Source of the DNA: JAHJQZ01 sp963676075
GTDB lineage: Bacteria; Pseudomonadota; Alphaproteobacteria; Rhizobiales; Devosiaceae
Length of the DNA stretch: 64,000 nt
Assembly (NCBI GenBank): GCA_963676075.2
Contig: CAXXNZ010000006.1
Coordinates: 23,176-87,175 of the forward strand
Reading direction: 5' to 3'
Shown here in pieces: positions 33,273-42,174 of this stretch (its first letter is position 1; each line of letters starts with the position of its first letter). The position numbers and the translations under genes were made by a program. The notes under the pieces were generated by a model. The model was not told where the DNA came from. It saw only the letters and a program-made list of their open reading frames with translations, and did no database searches.

Positions 33273-34577
33273 CTTGCCGATGCAGAAGCCGGCAAAAAGC
33301 CGGTCCAGGATGCTTTCGGCATCGATTTCGCCGGTCAACCGTGCCAACACCTGGCCCGCCAACCGGAGATTTTCGGCCACAAGCTCGTCCGCCTGCCCGG
33401 GAACCACGGCTTGTGCCAGATAATCGAGTGCCTCTTCAATCGATTCCTTGTCACGAAGATGGGAAATCAGCATCGTCTCGCCGGAAACCATCTCGCTTGC
33501 CGTGTCCTTCAGCCGGCCTTTAAGCGTGTCGATACCGGATCCGGATTTCACTGAAACCGCCAGATCGGCCCCGTCTCTTGCCTCTTCAAGATCACACTTG
33601 CTGGCAATCCGCCAGACCGGGGCCTTTGTCACTGGTCGCGCGACCCGCCCGACATCCGGCGCCTCGAGCCACAGCACCAGGTCGGCGTCCACCATCGCCT
33701 GTTCGGCCCGCCGCACGCCTTCGGTCTCGGCAAACGAATCGCTTTGGCGCAGCCCGGCGACATCGAAAAGCCGCACCAGTTGCCCGCCAAGATCGAGTTC
33801 GACCTCCTTGACGTCACGGGTCGTTCCCGCTTCTGGACTGACGATCGCTTCGTCGGCGCCGGCCAGGGCGTTGAGCAGCGAGGACTTGCCGGCATTTGGC
33901 GCGCCGGCGATGACGACACGGAAGCCTTCCCGCACGATCCGGCCAGCGCCATAGGTATCAAGGACCGCCTGAAGCTGTCCGCGAAGCGCCGCGATATCGG
34001 TGGTGAACTGCTCCGGAAGCGTCTCGGGAACATCTCCTTCATCGGAGAAATCGATCCGCGCCTCGATTTCCGCTCGCAAGAAAATGATTCGCCCGCGCCA
34101 GTCACCGACCTCCTCGCCGATCCAGCCGCGCTTGCGTTCGATCGCTTGCCGACGCTGGCTGTCGGTTTCCGCGGCAATCAGATCTCCGAGGCCTTCGACT
34201 TGGGTCAGATCGAGCTTGCCCGCCTCGAAGGCGCGTTGGGTGAAGTCTCCGGCGCCCGCCAGCTCGACATCGCCCATTGCAGTCAGGGAGTTGAGGAGTG
34301 CTGACACGACAGCTCGCGAGCCGTGGACATGCAATTCTGCACAATCCTCGCCGGTAAAACTGTTGGGGCCAGGGAAAAACACAACCAGACCCGTATCGAT
34401 CTCGTTGCCGTGTTCGTCGCGGAGCGTTCTGAGCATCAGACGCCGCGGTTCGGGAACATGTCCGGTCAGCAGATGCACGGAGCGCCGGCTGGCCGGGCCC
34501 GACAGGCGGATGACGGCAACACCGCTCGGCACCGTACCCGAGGACAGGGCAACGATTGTCGAGTGGCGCCCGGACAT
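33270..34577 (-). CDS. mnmE: tRNA modification GTPase MnmE
   Basis: 435 aa. The N-terminal tetrahydrofolate-binding domain begins TIVALSSGTVPSGVAVIRLSG. The G domain has GAPNAGKSSLLNALAG, switch AGTTRD, FDVAGLR and IASKCDLEE. The C-terminus ends FAGFCIGK, the invariant CxGK. It acts with MnmG on wobble uridine of tRNAs. It lies 64 bases downstream of rho on the same strand and runs into mnmG. Confidence 0.96.
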   Translation of the reverse strand: MSGRHSTIVALSSGTVPSGVAVIRLSGPASRRSVHLLTGHVPEPRRLMLRTLRDEHGNEIDTGLVVFFPGPNSFTGEDCAELHVHGSRAVVSALLNSLTAMGDVELAGAGDFTQRAFEAGKLDLTQVEGLGDLIAAETDSQRRQAIERKRGWIGEEVGDWRGRIIFLRAEIEARIDFSDEGDVPETLPEQFTTDIAALRGQLQAVLDTYGAGRIVREGFRVVIAGAPNAGKSSLLNALAGADEAIVSPEAGTTRDVKEVELDLGGQLVRLFDVAGLRQSDSFAETEGVRRAEQAMVDADLVLWLEAPDVGRVARPVTKAPVWRIASKCDLEEARDGADLAVSVKSGSGIDTLKGRLKDTASEMVSGETMLISHLRDKESIEEALDYLAQAVVPGQADELVAENLRLAGQVLARLTGEIDAESILDRLFAGFCIGK

Positions 34578-34641
34578 GGTGGCTAACGCGCGAGCGCGGC
34601 CATGAGAAAAAGTCTCAAATCCGCACTCACGTCGTTCTCCA

Positions 34642-35907
34642 TCAGGTGTTCATCGAATCGAAGAATTCGGCGTTGGTCTTGGTCTGCCTAAGCTTGTCGA
34701 GCAGGAATTCCATGGCATCGACCGTGCCCATCGGGTTGAGGATACGGCGCAAAACGTACATCTTTTTCAGGATATCGGGTTCGACCAGCAGCTCTTCCTT
34801 GCGGGTACCGGATTTCTGGATGTCGATTGCCGGGAAGACGCGCTTGTCGGCGATCTTCCTGTCGAGGACGATTTCGGCGTTGCCGGTGCCCTTGAACTCT
34901 TCGAAGATCACTTCGTCCATGCGCGATCCGGTATCGATCAACGCCGTCGAGATGATGGTCAGGGAGCCGCCTTCCTCGATATTGCGCGCCGCACCGAAGA
35001 AGCGCTTCGGACGCTGCAGGGCATTGGCATCAACACCACCGGTCAACACCTTGCCGGAGGACGGAATCACTGTGTTGTAGGCGCGTCCGAGGCGGGTGAT
35101 GTTGTCGAGAAGAATGACGACGTCGCGCTTGTGCTCGACCAGGCGCTTGGCCTTTTCGATGACCATTTCGGCCACCTGTACGTGCCGACTTGCCGGTTCG
35201 TCAAATGTTGAGGCAATGACCTCGCCATCGACGGTGCGCTGCATGTCGGTGACTTCTTCAGGCCGTTCGTCGATCAGAAGCACGATCAGGTAGCACTCGG
35301 GATGATTGGCCGAGATCGACTTGGCGATGTTCTGCATCATGATCGTCTTGCCGACGCGCGGCGGGGCGACGATGAGGCAACGCTGGCCTTTGCCAAGCGG
35401 AGCAACCAGATCGATGACGCGACCAGATCTGTCCTTCATGGTCGGATCGGCGATCTCCATGACGAACTTGTCGTCCGGATACAGCGGCGTCAGGTTGTCG
35501 AAATTGATCTTGTGACGCGTCGCTTCCGGGTCTTCGAAATTGATCGTGTTGACCTTGAGAAGGGCGAAATAGCGCTCGCCTTCCTTGGGAGAGCGAATCT
35601 GGCCCTCGACCGTATCGCCAGTGCGCAGCGAAAAGCGGCGGATCTGGGATGGCGAGACATAGATGTCGTCCGGGCCGGGGAGATAATTGGCGTCTGGAGA
35701 GCGCAGAAAGCCGAACCCGTCGGGCAGAACTTCGACCACGCCTTCACCGGTAATGTCGACTTCATTCGACGCGAGTTGCTTGAGAATGGCAAACATCAGT
35801 TCCTGCTTGCGCAGGGTGGAAGCGTTCTCGACTTCGAGTTCCTCGGCGAACGACAGCAGTTCGGCCGGCGCTTTCGCCTTGAGCTCGCTGAGCTTCATGT
35901 TTTGCAT
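34642..35907 (-). CDS. rho: Transcription termination factor Rho
   Basis: 421 aa hexameric RNA helicase. MKLSELKAKAPAELLSFAEELEVENAS is the N-terminal helical domain, followed by an OSB RNA-binding domain with GFGFLRSP, then the motor with GKGQRCLIVAPPRVGKT (Walker A), YLIVLLIDERPEEVTDM (Walker B) and SSGKVLTGGVDANALQRPKRFFGAARN (R-loop region). The ATG at 35907 is preceded by GGTAGG. A longer frame would add 27 residues without family likeness. The position between hemJ and mnmE is normal for Rhizobiales. Confidence 0.97.
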   Translation of the reverse strand: MQNMKLSELKAKAPAELLSFAEELEVENASTLRKQELMFAILKQLASNEVDITGEGVVEVLPDGFGFLRSPDANYLPGPDDIYVSPSQIRRFSLRTGDTVEGQIRSPKEGERYFALLKVNTINFEDPEATRHKINFDNLTPLYPDDKFVMEIADPTMKDRSGRVIDLVAPLGKGQRCLIVAPPRVGKTIMMQNIAKSISANHPECYLIVLLIDERPEEVTDMQRTVDGEVIASTFDEPASRHVQVAEMVIEKAKRLVEHKRDVVILLDNITRLGRAYNTVIPSSGKVLTGGVDANALQRPKRFFGAARNIEEGGSLTIISTALIDTGSRMDEVIFEEFKGTGNAEIVLDRKIADKRVFPAIDIQKSGTRKEELLVEPDILKKMYVLRRILNPMGTVDAMEFLLDKLRQTKTNAEFFDSMNT

Positions 35908-36063
35908 GGATAGGCCTACCCTTGGGGCATATTTGTATTTGGGAAAGAAAGGCGCATGACCCCAGAAACGAGGTTCTTTTTGGCGCAAGAAGGGATTTGT
36001 TTTTGCTTAAACCGAATGACGAATGCGCGCAAGCGCTGAATCGCCGCTCCTCAGTAGCCGGAA

Positions 36064-36489
36064 CTAAAACGGCTTAACGATGACCATGATGACAATGACG
36101 ATCATCAGCACTGTCGGGGCTTCGTTGAGAAAGCGGTAGAAGGTGTGCGGGCGCGTGTTGCGATCTTCGGCAAAGACTCGAACCAGGGCGACGTCATAGT
36201 AGTGAAGCCCGGTCATCGCCAGCACGCCAACAGCCTTGATCCACGACCAGGCACTCGTCCAGTCAACGGTCTGGTAGTAGAACGCAAGCAGCAAACCGGC
36301 AATCCAGGCAACCAGCATGGCCGGGGTCATGATCGCCGCCATGAGCTTATGCTCCATGACCTTGAAGGTTTCGGACTGTTTCGAACCGACCTCGGCACCG
36401 CAGTGATAAACGAACAGTCTCGGCAGATAGAACAGTGCAGCCATCCAGGCGATCACCGCAATCACATGCAATGCCTTGACCCATTCCAT
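36064..36489 (-). CDS. hemJ: Protoporphyrinogen oxidase HemJ
   Basis: 141 aa inner-membrane protein with four hydrophobic segments. KALHVIAVIAWMAALFYLPRLFVYH contains the conserved histidine near residue 8 and the HemJ entry motif; YYDVALVRVFAEDRNTRPHTFYRFLNEAPT is the second signature. It oxidises protoporphyrinogen IX in bacteria lacking HemG/HemY. It lies 5 bases after hemE in a heme-synthesis pair. Confidence 0.93.
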   Translation of the reverse strand: MEWVKALHVIAVIAWMAALFYLPRLFVYHCGAEVGSKQSETFKVMEHKLMAAIMTPAMLVAWIAGLLLAFYYQTVDWTSAWSWIKAVGVLAMTGLHYYDVALVRVFAEDRNTRPHTFYRFLNEAPTVLMIVIVIMVIVKPF

Positions 36490-36494
36490 CTCGA

Positions 36495-37550
36495 CTAGCC
36501 TCCCCGAACGCGAGCAATCATCTGTTCGACATGAGCAATTGGTGTTTCCGGCACGACGCCATGTCCAAGATTGAACACATGCGGCCTGTCGGCAAAAGCT
36601 TGAATGATCTCATCGATCCGCCTGTCGAGCTGGGCGCCGCCGGCAACCAGTCTTTGCGGTTCGAGATTTCCCTGCAGGGGAAGGCTCGAGTCGAAAGCTG
36701 CTGCTGCGTAGCCGAGTGGAACGGCGTAGTCGAGTCCGATGGCATCAAAGCCCGTTCTTTTGACGAAACCAACGAGATTTCCGGCAGCACCGCGCGGAAA
36801 TCCGATCATCAGGGCGTCGGGCTTTCTCGCCTTCACGCCCTCGACGATTTTGCGGTTGGGTTCGGTCACCCAGCGACCGAACAAATCCTCGTCAAGGTTC
36901 TGGGCCCAGCTCTCGAAAATCTGCACAACATCGACGCCGGCGGCAAACTGGGCCGAGAGATACTCGATGCTGGCAGTGACCAGCGTATCGATCAGCTTGC
37001 CGAACGTCTCAGGGTGTTTGAGGGCAAACTGCTTGGCCGCAGCCTGATCCGATGAACCGCGGCCGCCGATCATATAGGTCGCAACCGTCCATGGTGCACC
37101 GCAAAACCCGATCAATGCCTTGTTCGGTGACAAAGCTGCGCGAACCGAGGACACGGTTTCAAGAACCGGAGACAGGTGCTCACTGATCCTGTCGGGCTCA
37201 AGCCGTTCGATGCCATTCTCATCGAGTGGATCGAGAACCGGTCCTTCGCCTTCCTTGAAGGCCACTGTTTGTCCAAGGGCATCGGCGATGACCAGGATAT
37301 CGGAAAACAGGATGGCAGCATCGAGGTCGAAGCGCTTGACCGGCTGCAGCGTCACTTCCGTTGCCAGCTTCGGCGTGTAGCACAGGTTGAGGAACCCGTC
37401 GGCCTTGGCACGGAGTTCGCGATATTCGGGAAGATAGCGTCCGGCCTGGCGCATGAACCAGATCGGAGGGCGCGCGGCGATGTCGCCGCGCAAGGTTTGT
37501 ATCAAAGGTTTTTGGGTCAAGGTCCGCTCCGCCGCCGGATCGGCGACCAT
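36495..37550 (-). CDS. hemE: Uroporphyrinogen decarboxylase
   Basis: 351 aa. PPIWFMRQAGRYLPEYRELR is the N-terminal signature with the catalytic arginine, and AILFSDILVIADALGQ holds the active-site aspartate. CGAPWTVATYMIGG is the second family signature. It converts uroporphyrinogen III to coproporphyrinogen III. The ATG at 37550 is taken; a TTG at 37520 preceded by GGAG is an alternative. hemE borders the replication origin in several alphaproteobacteria, and the gap beside it here shows origin-like features. Confidence 0.96.
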   Translation of the reverse strand: MVADPAAERTLTQKPLIQTLRGDIAARPPIWFMRQAGRYLPEYRELRAKADGFLNLCYTPKLATEVTLQPVKRFDLDAAILFSDILVIADALGQTVAFKEGEGPVLDPLDENGIERLEPDRISEHLSPVLETVSSVRAALSPNKALIGFCGAPWTVATYMIGGRGSSDQAAAKQFALKHPETFGKLIDTLVTASIEYLSAQFAAGVDVVQIFESWAQNLDEDLFGRWVTEPNRKIVEGVKARKPDALMIGFPRGAAGNLVGFVKRTGFDAIGLDYAVPLGYAAAAFDSSLPLQGNLEPQRLVAGGAQLDRRIDEIIQAFADRPHVFNLGHGVVPETPIAHVEQMIARVRGG

Positions 37551-37945
37551 TCCTATAGAGAGAAAGAGAGATTCTTTCTTCTTCTTCTTTATGGCGGTGT
37601 TTAGCCTGAATTCCTCTCAGCCCACAAGCCGGGCTCTTTCGAGAAGGGAGTCCGTTTTTTCAACCATGCGGGAATGTCGAAAAGCCCATTTATTAACAAT
37701 TCGTAAATCTGCTGGGTTAACAGTTGGTTAAGAACCTGAGCCCTGTGGACCACCTGTCGATGAGCGCGGGCCAGTTGTGAATGGAAAATCCCGGAGTGTT
37801 TTTTCCCCAAACTTGTTCGAGCCGAGCAGACAGGGCGCGTTCAGGTCAGCCTGTGGACGTAAAACCGCGTCAGTGGGGATGGTTCTTTGCCTCGGCGCGA
37901 TTTATCCCCAGTGATCGATAAATGGCAGAAAGGGCAGTGCAAAAC
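37551..37945. other. oriC: Putative chromosomal replication origin (oriC)
   Basis: AT-rich gap between hemE (leftward) and maf (rightward) in otherwise GC-rich DNA. It holds a GA/TC tract (about 37557-37589), a TTAA-N7-TTAA CtrA box (37717-37731), a second CtrA-like site TTAACAATTCGTAAA (37693-37707), and DnaA-box-like 9-mers TTATCCCCA (37902-37910), TGTGGACCA (37744-37752) and TGTGGACGT (37852-37860). Genes run away on both sides. The hemE-adjacent origin with CtrA sites is established for Caulobacter; the assignment here is inference. Confidence 0.68.
37717..37731. promoter_or_regulatory. CtrA binding box in the putative origin
   Basis: TTAACAGTTGGTTAA is a perfect TTAA-N7-TTAA. In Caulobacter, CtrA bound at such sites in the origin represses initiation. 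A half-matching site lies 24 bp to the left. Confidence 0.65.
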
Positions 37946-38572
37946 ATGATCGCCGAGACCAAGGCGCCGGCATTGATTCTTGCCTCGCAAAGCCCCGTCA
38001 GGGCTGAGCTTTTGCGCGGGGCGGGTCTCGCGTTCCACACCATGGCGGCGCATGTGGATGAAACCGGCCTGATCGCCGGCATGGCGGATGCCGACCCCGC
38101 GGAAATCGCCGTCAAGCTGGCCGAGGCCAAGGCCTGCTCCATTGCCGCCGCCCAACCTGAATCACTGGTTATCGGCGCCGATCAGGTTCTCGTTGCCGAC
38201 GGCAAAATTCTACAAAAGCCAGCCAGTCTCGATCAGGCGCGCCAGCGCCTGGAGCTCTTGTCGGGCAAATCCCATGAACTGGTGACAGGGGTGGCCCTTG
38301 TCGCGGGAGACACAAGCCTTTGGAGTCATGTCGACAAGGCGGTGCTCACCATGCATGAATTGTCCCAGCAAGAAATCGAGCACCAACTGGCCGAGGACGG
38401 CGATGCCGTCCTGCAGTCTGTCGGCGCTTATCGGCTCGAAGGACCGGGTATCCGGATGTTCGCGTCGCTCGAGGGGGACCATTTCGCCATGCTCGGCCTG
38501 CCGCTCCTGCCGTTGATCTCGGCATTGCGCCGTCTCGCGCCGTCACTGGTGCCGGGGATGACACCAGAATGA
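37946..38572 (+). CDS. Maf-family nucleoside triphosphate pyrophosphatase
   Basis: 208 aa from ATG 37946 (216 from ATG 37922, which lacks a ribosome site). PALILASQSPVRAELLRGAGL is the Maf signature (usual ASxSPRR has V for R here). ESLVIGADQVLVADGKIL contains the catalytic aspartate. QSVGAYRLEGPGIRMFASLEGDHFAMLGLPLLP is the C-terminal block. It hydrolyses non-canonical or methylated NTPs to monophosphates. Its stop overlaps the aroE start as ATGA. It is the first gene to the right of the putative origin. Confidence 0.92.
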   Translation: MIAETKAPALILASQSPVRAELLRGAGLAFHTMAAHVDETGLIAGMADADPAEIAVKLAEAKACSIAAAQPESLVIGADQVLVADGKILQKPASLDQARQRLELLSGKSHELVTGVALVAGDTSLWSHVDKAVLTMHELSQQEIEHQLAEDGDAVLQSVGAYRLEGPGIRMFASLEGDHFAMLGLPLLPLISALRRLAPSLVPGMTPE

Positions 38573-39414
38573 CCCGAACTGCCTTCGTCATCGGCCATCC
38601 TGTTGCCCATTCGCGCTCGCCGCGCATTCACAAATATTGGCTCGACCAATATGGAATCGAAGGCGATTACGTCAAAATCGACGTCTCACCCGAGGCACTG
38701 CCTGGTTTCGTCGCCGACCTGCGTTCGGGCAGCCATCTTGGTGGCAATGTCACCGTGCCGCTCAAGCAGGACATGATGGCGCTCTGCGACGAGACCGACG
38801 AGTTGGCTCGGACGATCGGTGCGGTCAACACGGTCTATTTTGAGAATAATCGGCTGGTGGGCACCAACACTGACTGGTTCGGTTTTCTCGCCAATCTCGA
38901 TGCGGAGGCGCCCGGCTGGGATAAGGATCCCGGACCTGCCATTGTCCTCGGCGCTGGCGGCGCGGCGCGCGGTGTTGTCGCCGGCCTGGCACAGCGCGGA
39001 TTTTCCTCCATCCGGATCCTCAATCGCACGTCCGATCGGGCCCAATCCCTTGCTACAGAACTCGGCACTGCGCTTGGTGTTGCCATTCATGGCTATGGAC
39101 TGGACCGGTTTGCCGATTTTGCCCCCGAAACCGGGCTTGTGGTCAACACCAGCACTATCGGCATGCATGGCTCGCGGTTCGAGCACCTGCAAATGAATCT
39201 CTTGCGGCCAAAAGCGTTGGTCGCCGATATCGTTTACACGCCGCTGGTGACGCCACTTCTTGCCGATGCGGCGGCGCTGGGTCTGAGGACAGTCGACGGT
39301 CTTGGCATGCTGCTGCATCAGGCGGTGCCGGGTTTTGAAGCCTGGTTCGGCACAAGGCCCGAAGTGACCCCGGAGCTCAGGGCGCTGATCGAACGCGATA
39401 TGGGGCTGACGTGA
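38569..39414 (+). CDS. aroE: Shikimate dehydrogenase
   Basis: 281 aa NADPH enzyme reducing 3-dehydroshikimate to shikimate. GHPVAHSRSPRIHKYWL is the substrate-binding block, GGNVTVPLKQD contains the catalytic lysine, and VLGAGGAARGVVAGLAQRG binds NADP with NRTSDRA. DGLGMLLHQAVPGFEAWFG ends the fold. It overlaps maf by four bases and is followed by coaE after 10 bases. Confidence 0.96.
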   Translation: MTRTAFVIGHPVAHSRSPRIHKYWLDQYGIEGDYVKIDVSPEALPGFVADLRSGSHLGGNVTVPLKQDMMALCDETDELARTIGAVNTVYFENNRLVGTNTDWFGFLANLDAEAPGWDKDPGPAIVLGAGGAARGVVAGLAQRGFSSIRILNRTSDRAQSLATELGTALGVAIHGYGLDRFADFAPETGLVVNTSTIGMHGSRFEHLQMNLLRPKALVADIVYTPLVTPLLADAAALGLRTVDGLGMLLHQAVPGFEAWFGTRPEVTPELRALIERDMGLT

Positions 39415-39424
39415 GGACAAGGAC

Positions 39425-40036
39425 ATGACCATCGTTCTCGGCCTCACCGGTTCGATCGCCACCGGCAAATCCACGGTGCTGGAGATGTTTGGCGAACTCG
39501 GCGCGCTGGTACGTTCGGCCGACCGGACAGTGCATATGCTCTATGCCGGACGCGCCGCCGCCGCGGTGGAGGCGAAGTTCCCCGGGACAGTGGTCAACGG
39601 TACGGTCGACCGGGTGCGTCTTGCCAAGAAACTTCTCGAGGAACCGGATCGGTTTTCCGAGCTCGAAGCGATCATCCACCCGATGGTGCGTGAGGAGACA
39701 AACGCCTTCCTTGAAGAGGCGAAAGCGGTTGGCCATTCGGTGGTGGTGCTGGAAGTGCCACTCCTTTTCGAAACCGGTGCACCCTACCCGCTTGATGCCA
39801 CGGTCGTTACCTGGTGCGACATGAAAATCCAGCGGAAACGCGCCCTGGCCCGTTCGGGCATGACCGTGGAAAAGCTCGAAGCCATCCTTGCGAGGCAGAT
39901 CGGGCAGGACGAGAAGATGAAGCGGGCCGACTATCGCATCGATACCGGCAGCGGCTTCTGGCGGACACGCGCCCAGGTCGCCGATGTCCTCAAGGACTGC
40001 CGGCAACGGCCGGCGAAAAAGGAACGGTCCGAATGA
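39425..40036 (+). CDS. coaE: Dephospho-CoA kinase
   Basis: 203 aa. GLTGSIATGKSTVLEMF is the P-loop, with RSADRTVHMLYAGRAAAAVEAKFPG as substrate lid and VLEVPLLFETG the core motif. It phosphorylates dephospho-CoA, the last step of coenzyme A synthesis; coaA (the first step) is at 50.5 kb. The stop overlaps the dnaQ start as ATGA. Confidence 0.95.
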   Translation: MTIVLGLTGSIATGKSTVLEMFGELGALVRSADRTVHMLYAGRAAAAVEAKFPGTVVNGTVDRVRLAKKLLEEPDRFSELEAIIHPMVREETNAFLEEAKAVGHSVVVLEVPLLFETGAPYPLDATVVTWCDMKIQRKRALARSGMTVEKLEAILARQIGQDEKMKRADYRIDTGSGFWRTRAQVADVLKDCRQRPAKKERSE

Positions 40037-40737
40037 CGCGCGAAATCGTACTCGATACCGAAACCACCGGTCTCAGTCCGGGAGATGGACATCGGATCGT
40101 CGAGATCGGCTGTGTCGAACTCAACAATCACGTGCCGACGGGCCGGCACTGGCACAAATATTTCAATCCCGAACGCAATATGCCCGAGGAAGCGCAGCGC
40201 ATTCACGGGCTCGACGACGCCTTTCTTGCCGACAAGCCGCTGTTTACGGCGCTGGCCGGGGAATTTCTCGATTTCGTCGCCGAGGACACGCTCGTTATCC
40301 ACAATGCCAGTTTCGACATCGGCTTTCTCAATGCCGAACTCGAACGTGTCGGCCGCCCGGCGCTGACAAATCCTGTCATCGATACGGTCAAGCTCGCACG
40401 CCAGATCAACCCCGGTGCTCGCGCCAGCCTCGATGCCCTGTGCAAGCAGTACGGCATCGACAATTCCAGGCGCACCCTGCATGGCGCCCTGCTCGACAGT
40501 GAAATTCTCGCCGATGTCTATCTCGAACTGATCGGCGGGCGACAGGTTGCGCTGGCGCTCGGGGCCGCGGCGGTTGAGACGGAAAACCAGGAAACTGGCA
40601 AACAGGTGAAAAAGCCGGTGCGCAGCCGTCCGGAAGCCTTGCCGCCACGCATCGACGCTGCCGGTCGGCAGGTTCACAAGGACTTCATTGCCGGGCTTGG
40701 CGAGAGTTCGATCTGGTCGAAATACGAAGACGGCTGA
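40033..40737 (+). CDS. dnaQ: DNA polymerase III epsilon subunit
   Basis: 234 aa 3'-5' proofreading exonuclease. EIVLDTETTGLSPGDGHRIVEIG is Exo I (D, E), LVIHNASFDIGFLNAEL is Exo II, and RRTLHGALLDSEILADVYLEL is Exo III with the catalytic His-Asp. The ATG at 40033 overlaps the coaE stop. The last gene of the maf-aroE-coaE-dnaQ run, it ends before a bidirectional terminator shared with secB. Confidence 0.96.
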   Translation: MTREIVLDTETTGLSPGDGHRIVEIGCVELNNHVPTGRHWHKYFNPERNMPEEAQRIHGLDDAFLADKPLFTALAGEFLDFVAEDTLVIHNASFDIGFLNAELERVGRPALTNPVIDTVKLARQINPGARASLDALCKQYGIDNSRRTLHGALLDSEILADVYLELIGGRQVALALGAAAVETENQETGKQVKKPVRSRPEALPPRIDAAGRQVHKDFIAGLGESSIWSKYEDG

Positions 40738-40849
40738 GACCAGCTCTGGAAAAATAGCTACCGGTTTTCCGGTTCAAAACCGCGGCCTGACAGCGAATTT
40801 GCCGGATCGTCCGGGCTAAAGGGTACTCCGCATCACAGGCCAGAACGCA

Positions 40850-40877
40850 AAAGGCCGGACGTTCGGGTCCGGCCTTT
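40850..40877. terminator. Bidirectional terminator between dnaQ and secB
   Basis: AAAGGCCGGAC and GTCCGGCCTTT form a perfect 11-bp stem with a 6-nt loop; A/T-rich flanks on both strands suit both converging genes. Confidence 0.85.
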
Positions 40878-40898
40878 GTCGAAACTTCCTGGAAACGC

Positions 40899-41432
40899 TC
40901 AGTTCGAGGCTTCGCCGCCGTTCTGTTCCTGCTGGGCCTTGGCCATGGCAGCAAGATTGTTGCGGTAAATCGCGGCGAAATCGACTGGCTCCATCATCAG
41001 CGGCGGGAAACCGCCCTGCTGGCTGACGGTTGCCAGGATCTGCCTGGCGAAGGGGAACAGCAGCCGGGGGCTTTCAACCATGAGGAGTGGGGCGAGCTGC
41101 TGGTCGGGAATGTTCTTGACCAGGAAAGCGCCGCCATAAACAAGCTCGACATTGAAGACCACCGAACCTTCACGCTCGGCCTTGGCCTTGAGCGTCATCT
41201 CGACGGCGAAAATGTCGTCGGGTAGACGGTTGACGCCGACATTGATGTTGACGTCGAAATTCGGCATCGACGCCTGGGTCAGGATCGAGGCGGGAGCATT
41301 CGGATTCTCGAAGCTCAGATCCTTGATATACTGGCTGATCAGCCGCCATACCGGTGCTTCACCCGCTGCTGCGGCTGCGCCACCGTCCGGTGCCGCAGCG
41401 CCGGTGTTCTTGCCCTCGGTTTCGTCACTCAT
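40899..41432 (-). CDS. secB: Protein-export chaperone SecB
   Basis: 177 aa cytosolic tetrameric chaperone that hands preproteins to SecA. WRLISQYIKDLSFENPNAP is the family N-terminal signature, and ESPRLLFPFARQILATVSQQGGFPPLMMEPVDFAAIY the C-terminal one. The N-terminus is a low-complexity Ala/Gly stretch, usual in alphaproteobacteria. It precedes a strong terminator. Confidence 0.96.
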   Translation of the reverse strand: MSDETEGKNTGAAAPDGGAAAAAGEAPVWRLISQYIKDLSFENPNAPASILTQASMPNFDVNINVGVNRLPDDIFAVEMTLKAKAEREGSVVFNVELVYGGAFLVKNIPDQQLAPLLMVESPRLLFPFARQILATVSQQGGFPPLMMEPVDFAAIYRNNLAAMAKAQQEQNGGEASN

Positions 41433-41546
41433 GGTCTATCATTCCTTTACGCCGACGGCGGTTTGGCTAGCACTTTTGCCGACCGCTCGCAAGCAAACGC
41501 CCCTGTTCGCGCTTGGCCGGGGCAAAATACCACGACTACAAACGGA

Positions 41547-41999
41547 TCAGCGGTCGCGCCACTTGTCGTCGTCGAGGTCGACGACATCCTCCTCGACCGG
41601 GCGATAGGTTGAACTGGTGTAGGTGGAACCGCCAGTGACGGTCTCGACGCGGATGCGGGTCTTCAGCCAATTGTAAACAAGAACGCGCAGCGGCGGCACC
41701 AGTAGCAGAAAGCCGATCGTGTCGGTGAAATAGCCCGGTGTCAGCAAGAGGGCGCCGGCAATGCCGATCATCAGCCCTTCGAACAATTGCTGCGCCGGCA
41801 GTACGCCGGCCCGCATGTGGCGCTGGATGTCCGAAATCAGCGACAGGCCCTGGCTCCTGATGATCCAGGAACCGATCACCGCCGTAACAATGACCCCGAG
41901 CAGGGTCGGCCACAGCCCGATGGTCTGGCCGAGAACGATGAACAGCCCGATCTCGATCAGCGGGACAAGCAGGAATCCCAAAAACAAATAGGCAACCAT
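41547..41999 (-). CDS. fxsA: FxsA-family membrane protein
   Basis: 150 aa with four hydrophobic segments: YLFLGFLLVPLIEIGLFIVLG, TLLGVIVTAVIGSWI and LMIGIAGALLLTPGYFTDTIGFLLLVPPLR, the last carrying the FxsA signature LLTPGYFTDTIGF. FxsA was linked to phage F exclusion in E. coli; its normal role is unclear. It is divergent from the Tim44-like gene across a 175-bp gap. Confidence 0.9.
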   Translation of the reverse strand: MVAYLFLGFLLVPLIEIGLFIVLGQTIGLWPTLLGVIVTAVIGSWIIRSQGLSLISDIQRHMRAGVLPAQQLFEGLMIGIAGALLLTPGYFTDTIGFLLLVPPLRVLVYNWLKTRIRVETVTGGSTYTSSTYRPVEEDVVDLDDDKWRDR

Positions 42000-42174
42000 G
42001 AAAGACCCTTATGCGGCTTCAAAAAGACGAATTTCACCTGAACCGGTCTCGTCAACTGGTTTTGAGTGAAGCTTTGCCTATATATAGGGTAATCTCGCCA
42101 TGTTGCGACCCCACTGGGGTTGCAGCGTAAGCGCAAGTGTTGCACCACCAGCTCAAACAAGGTTGAGCCGCCTA

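Noticed and set aside
37871..37879. Extra DnaA-box candidate CAGTGGGGA
   Set aside because: Too many mismatches to the TTATCCACA consensus.
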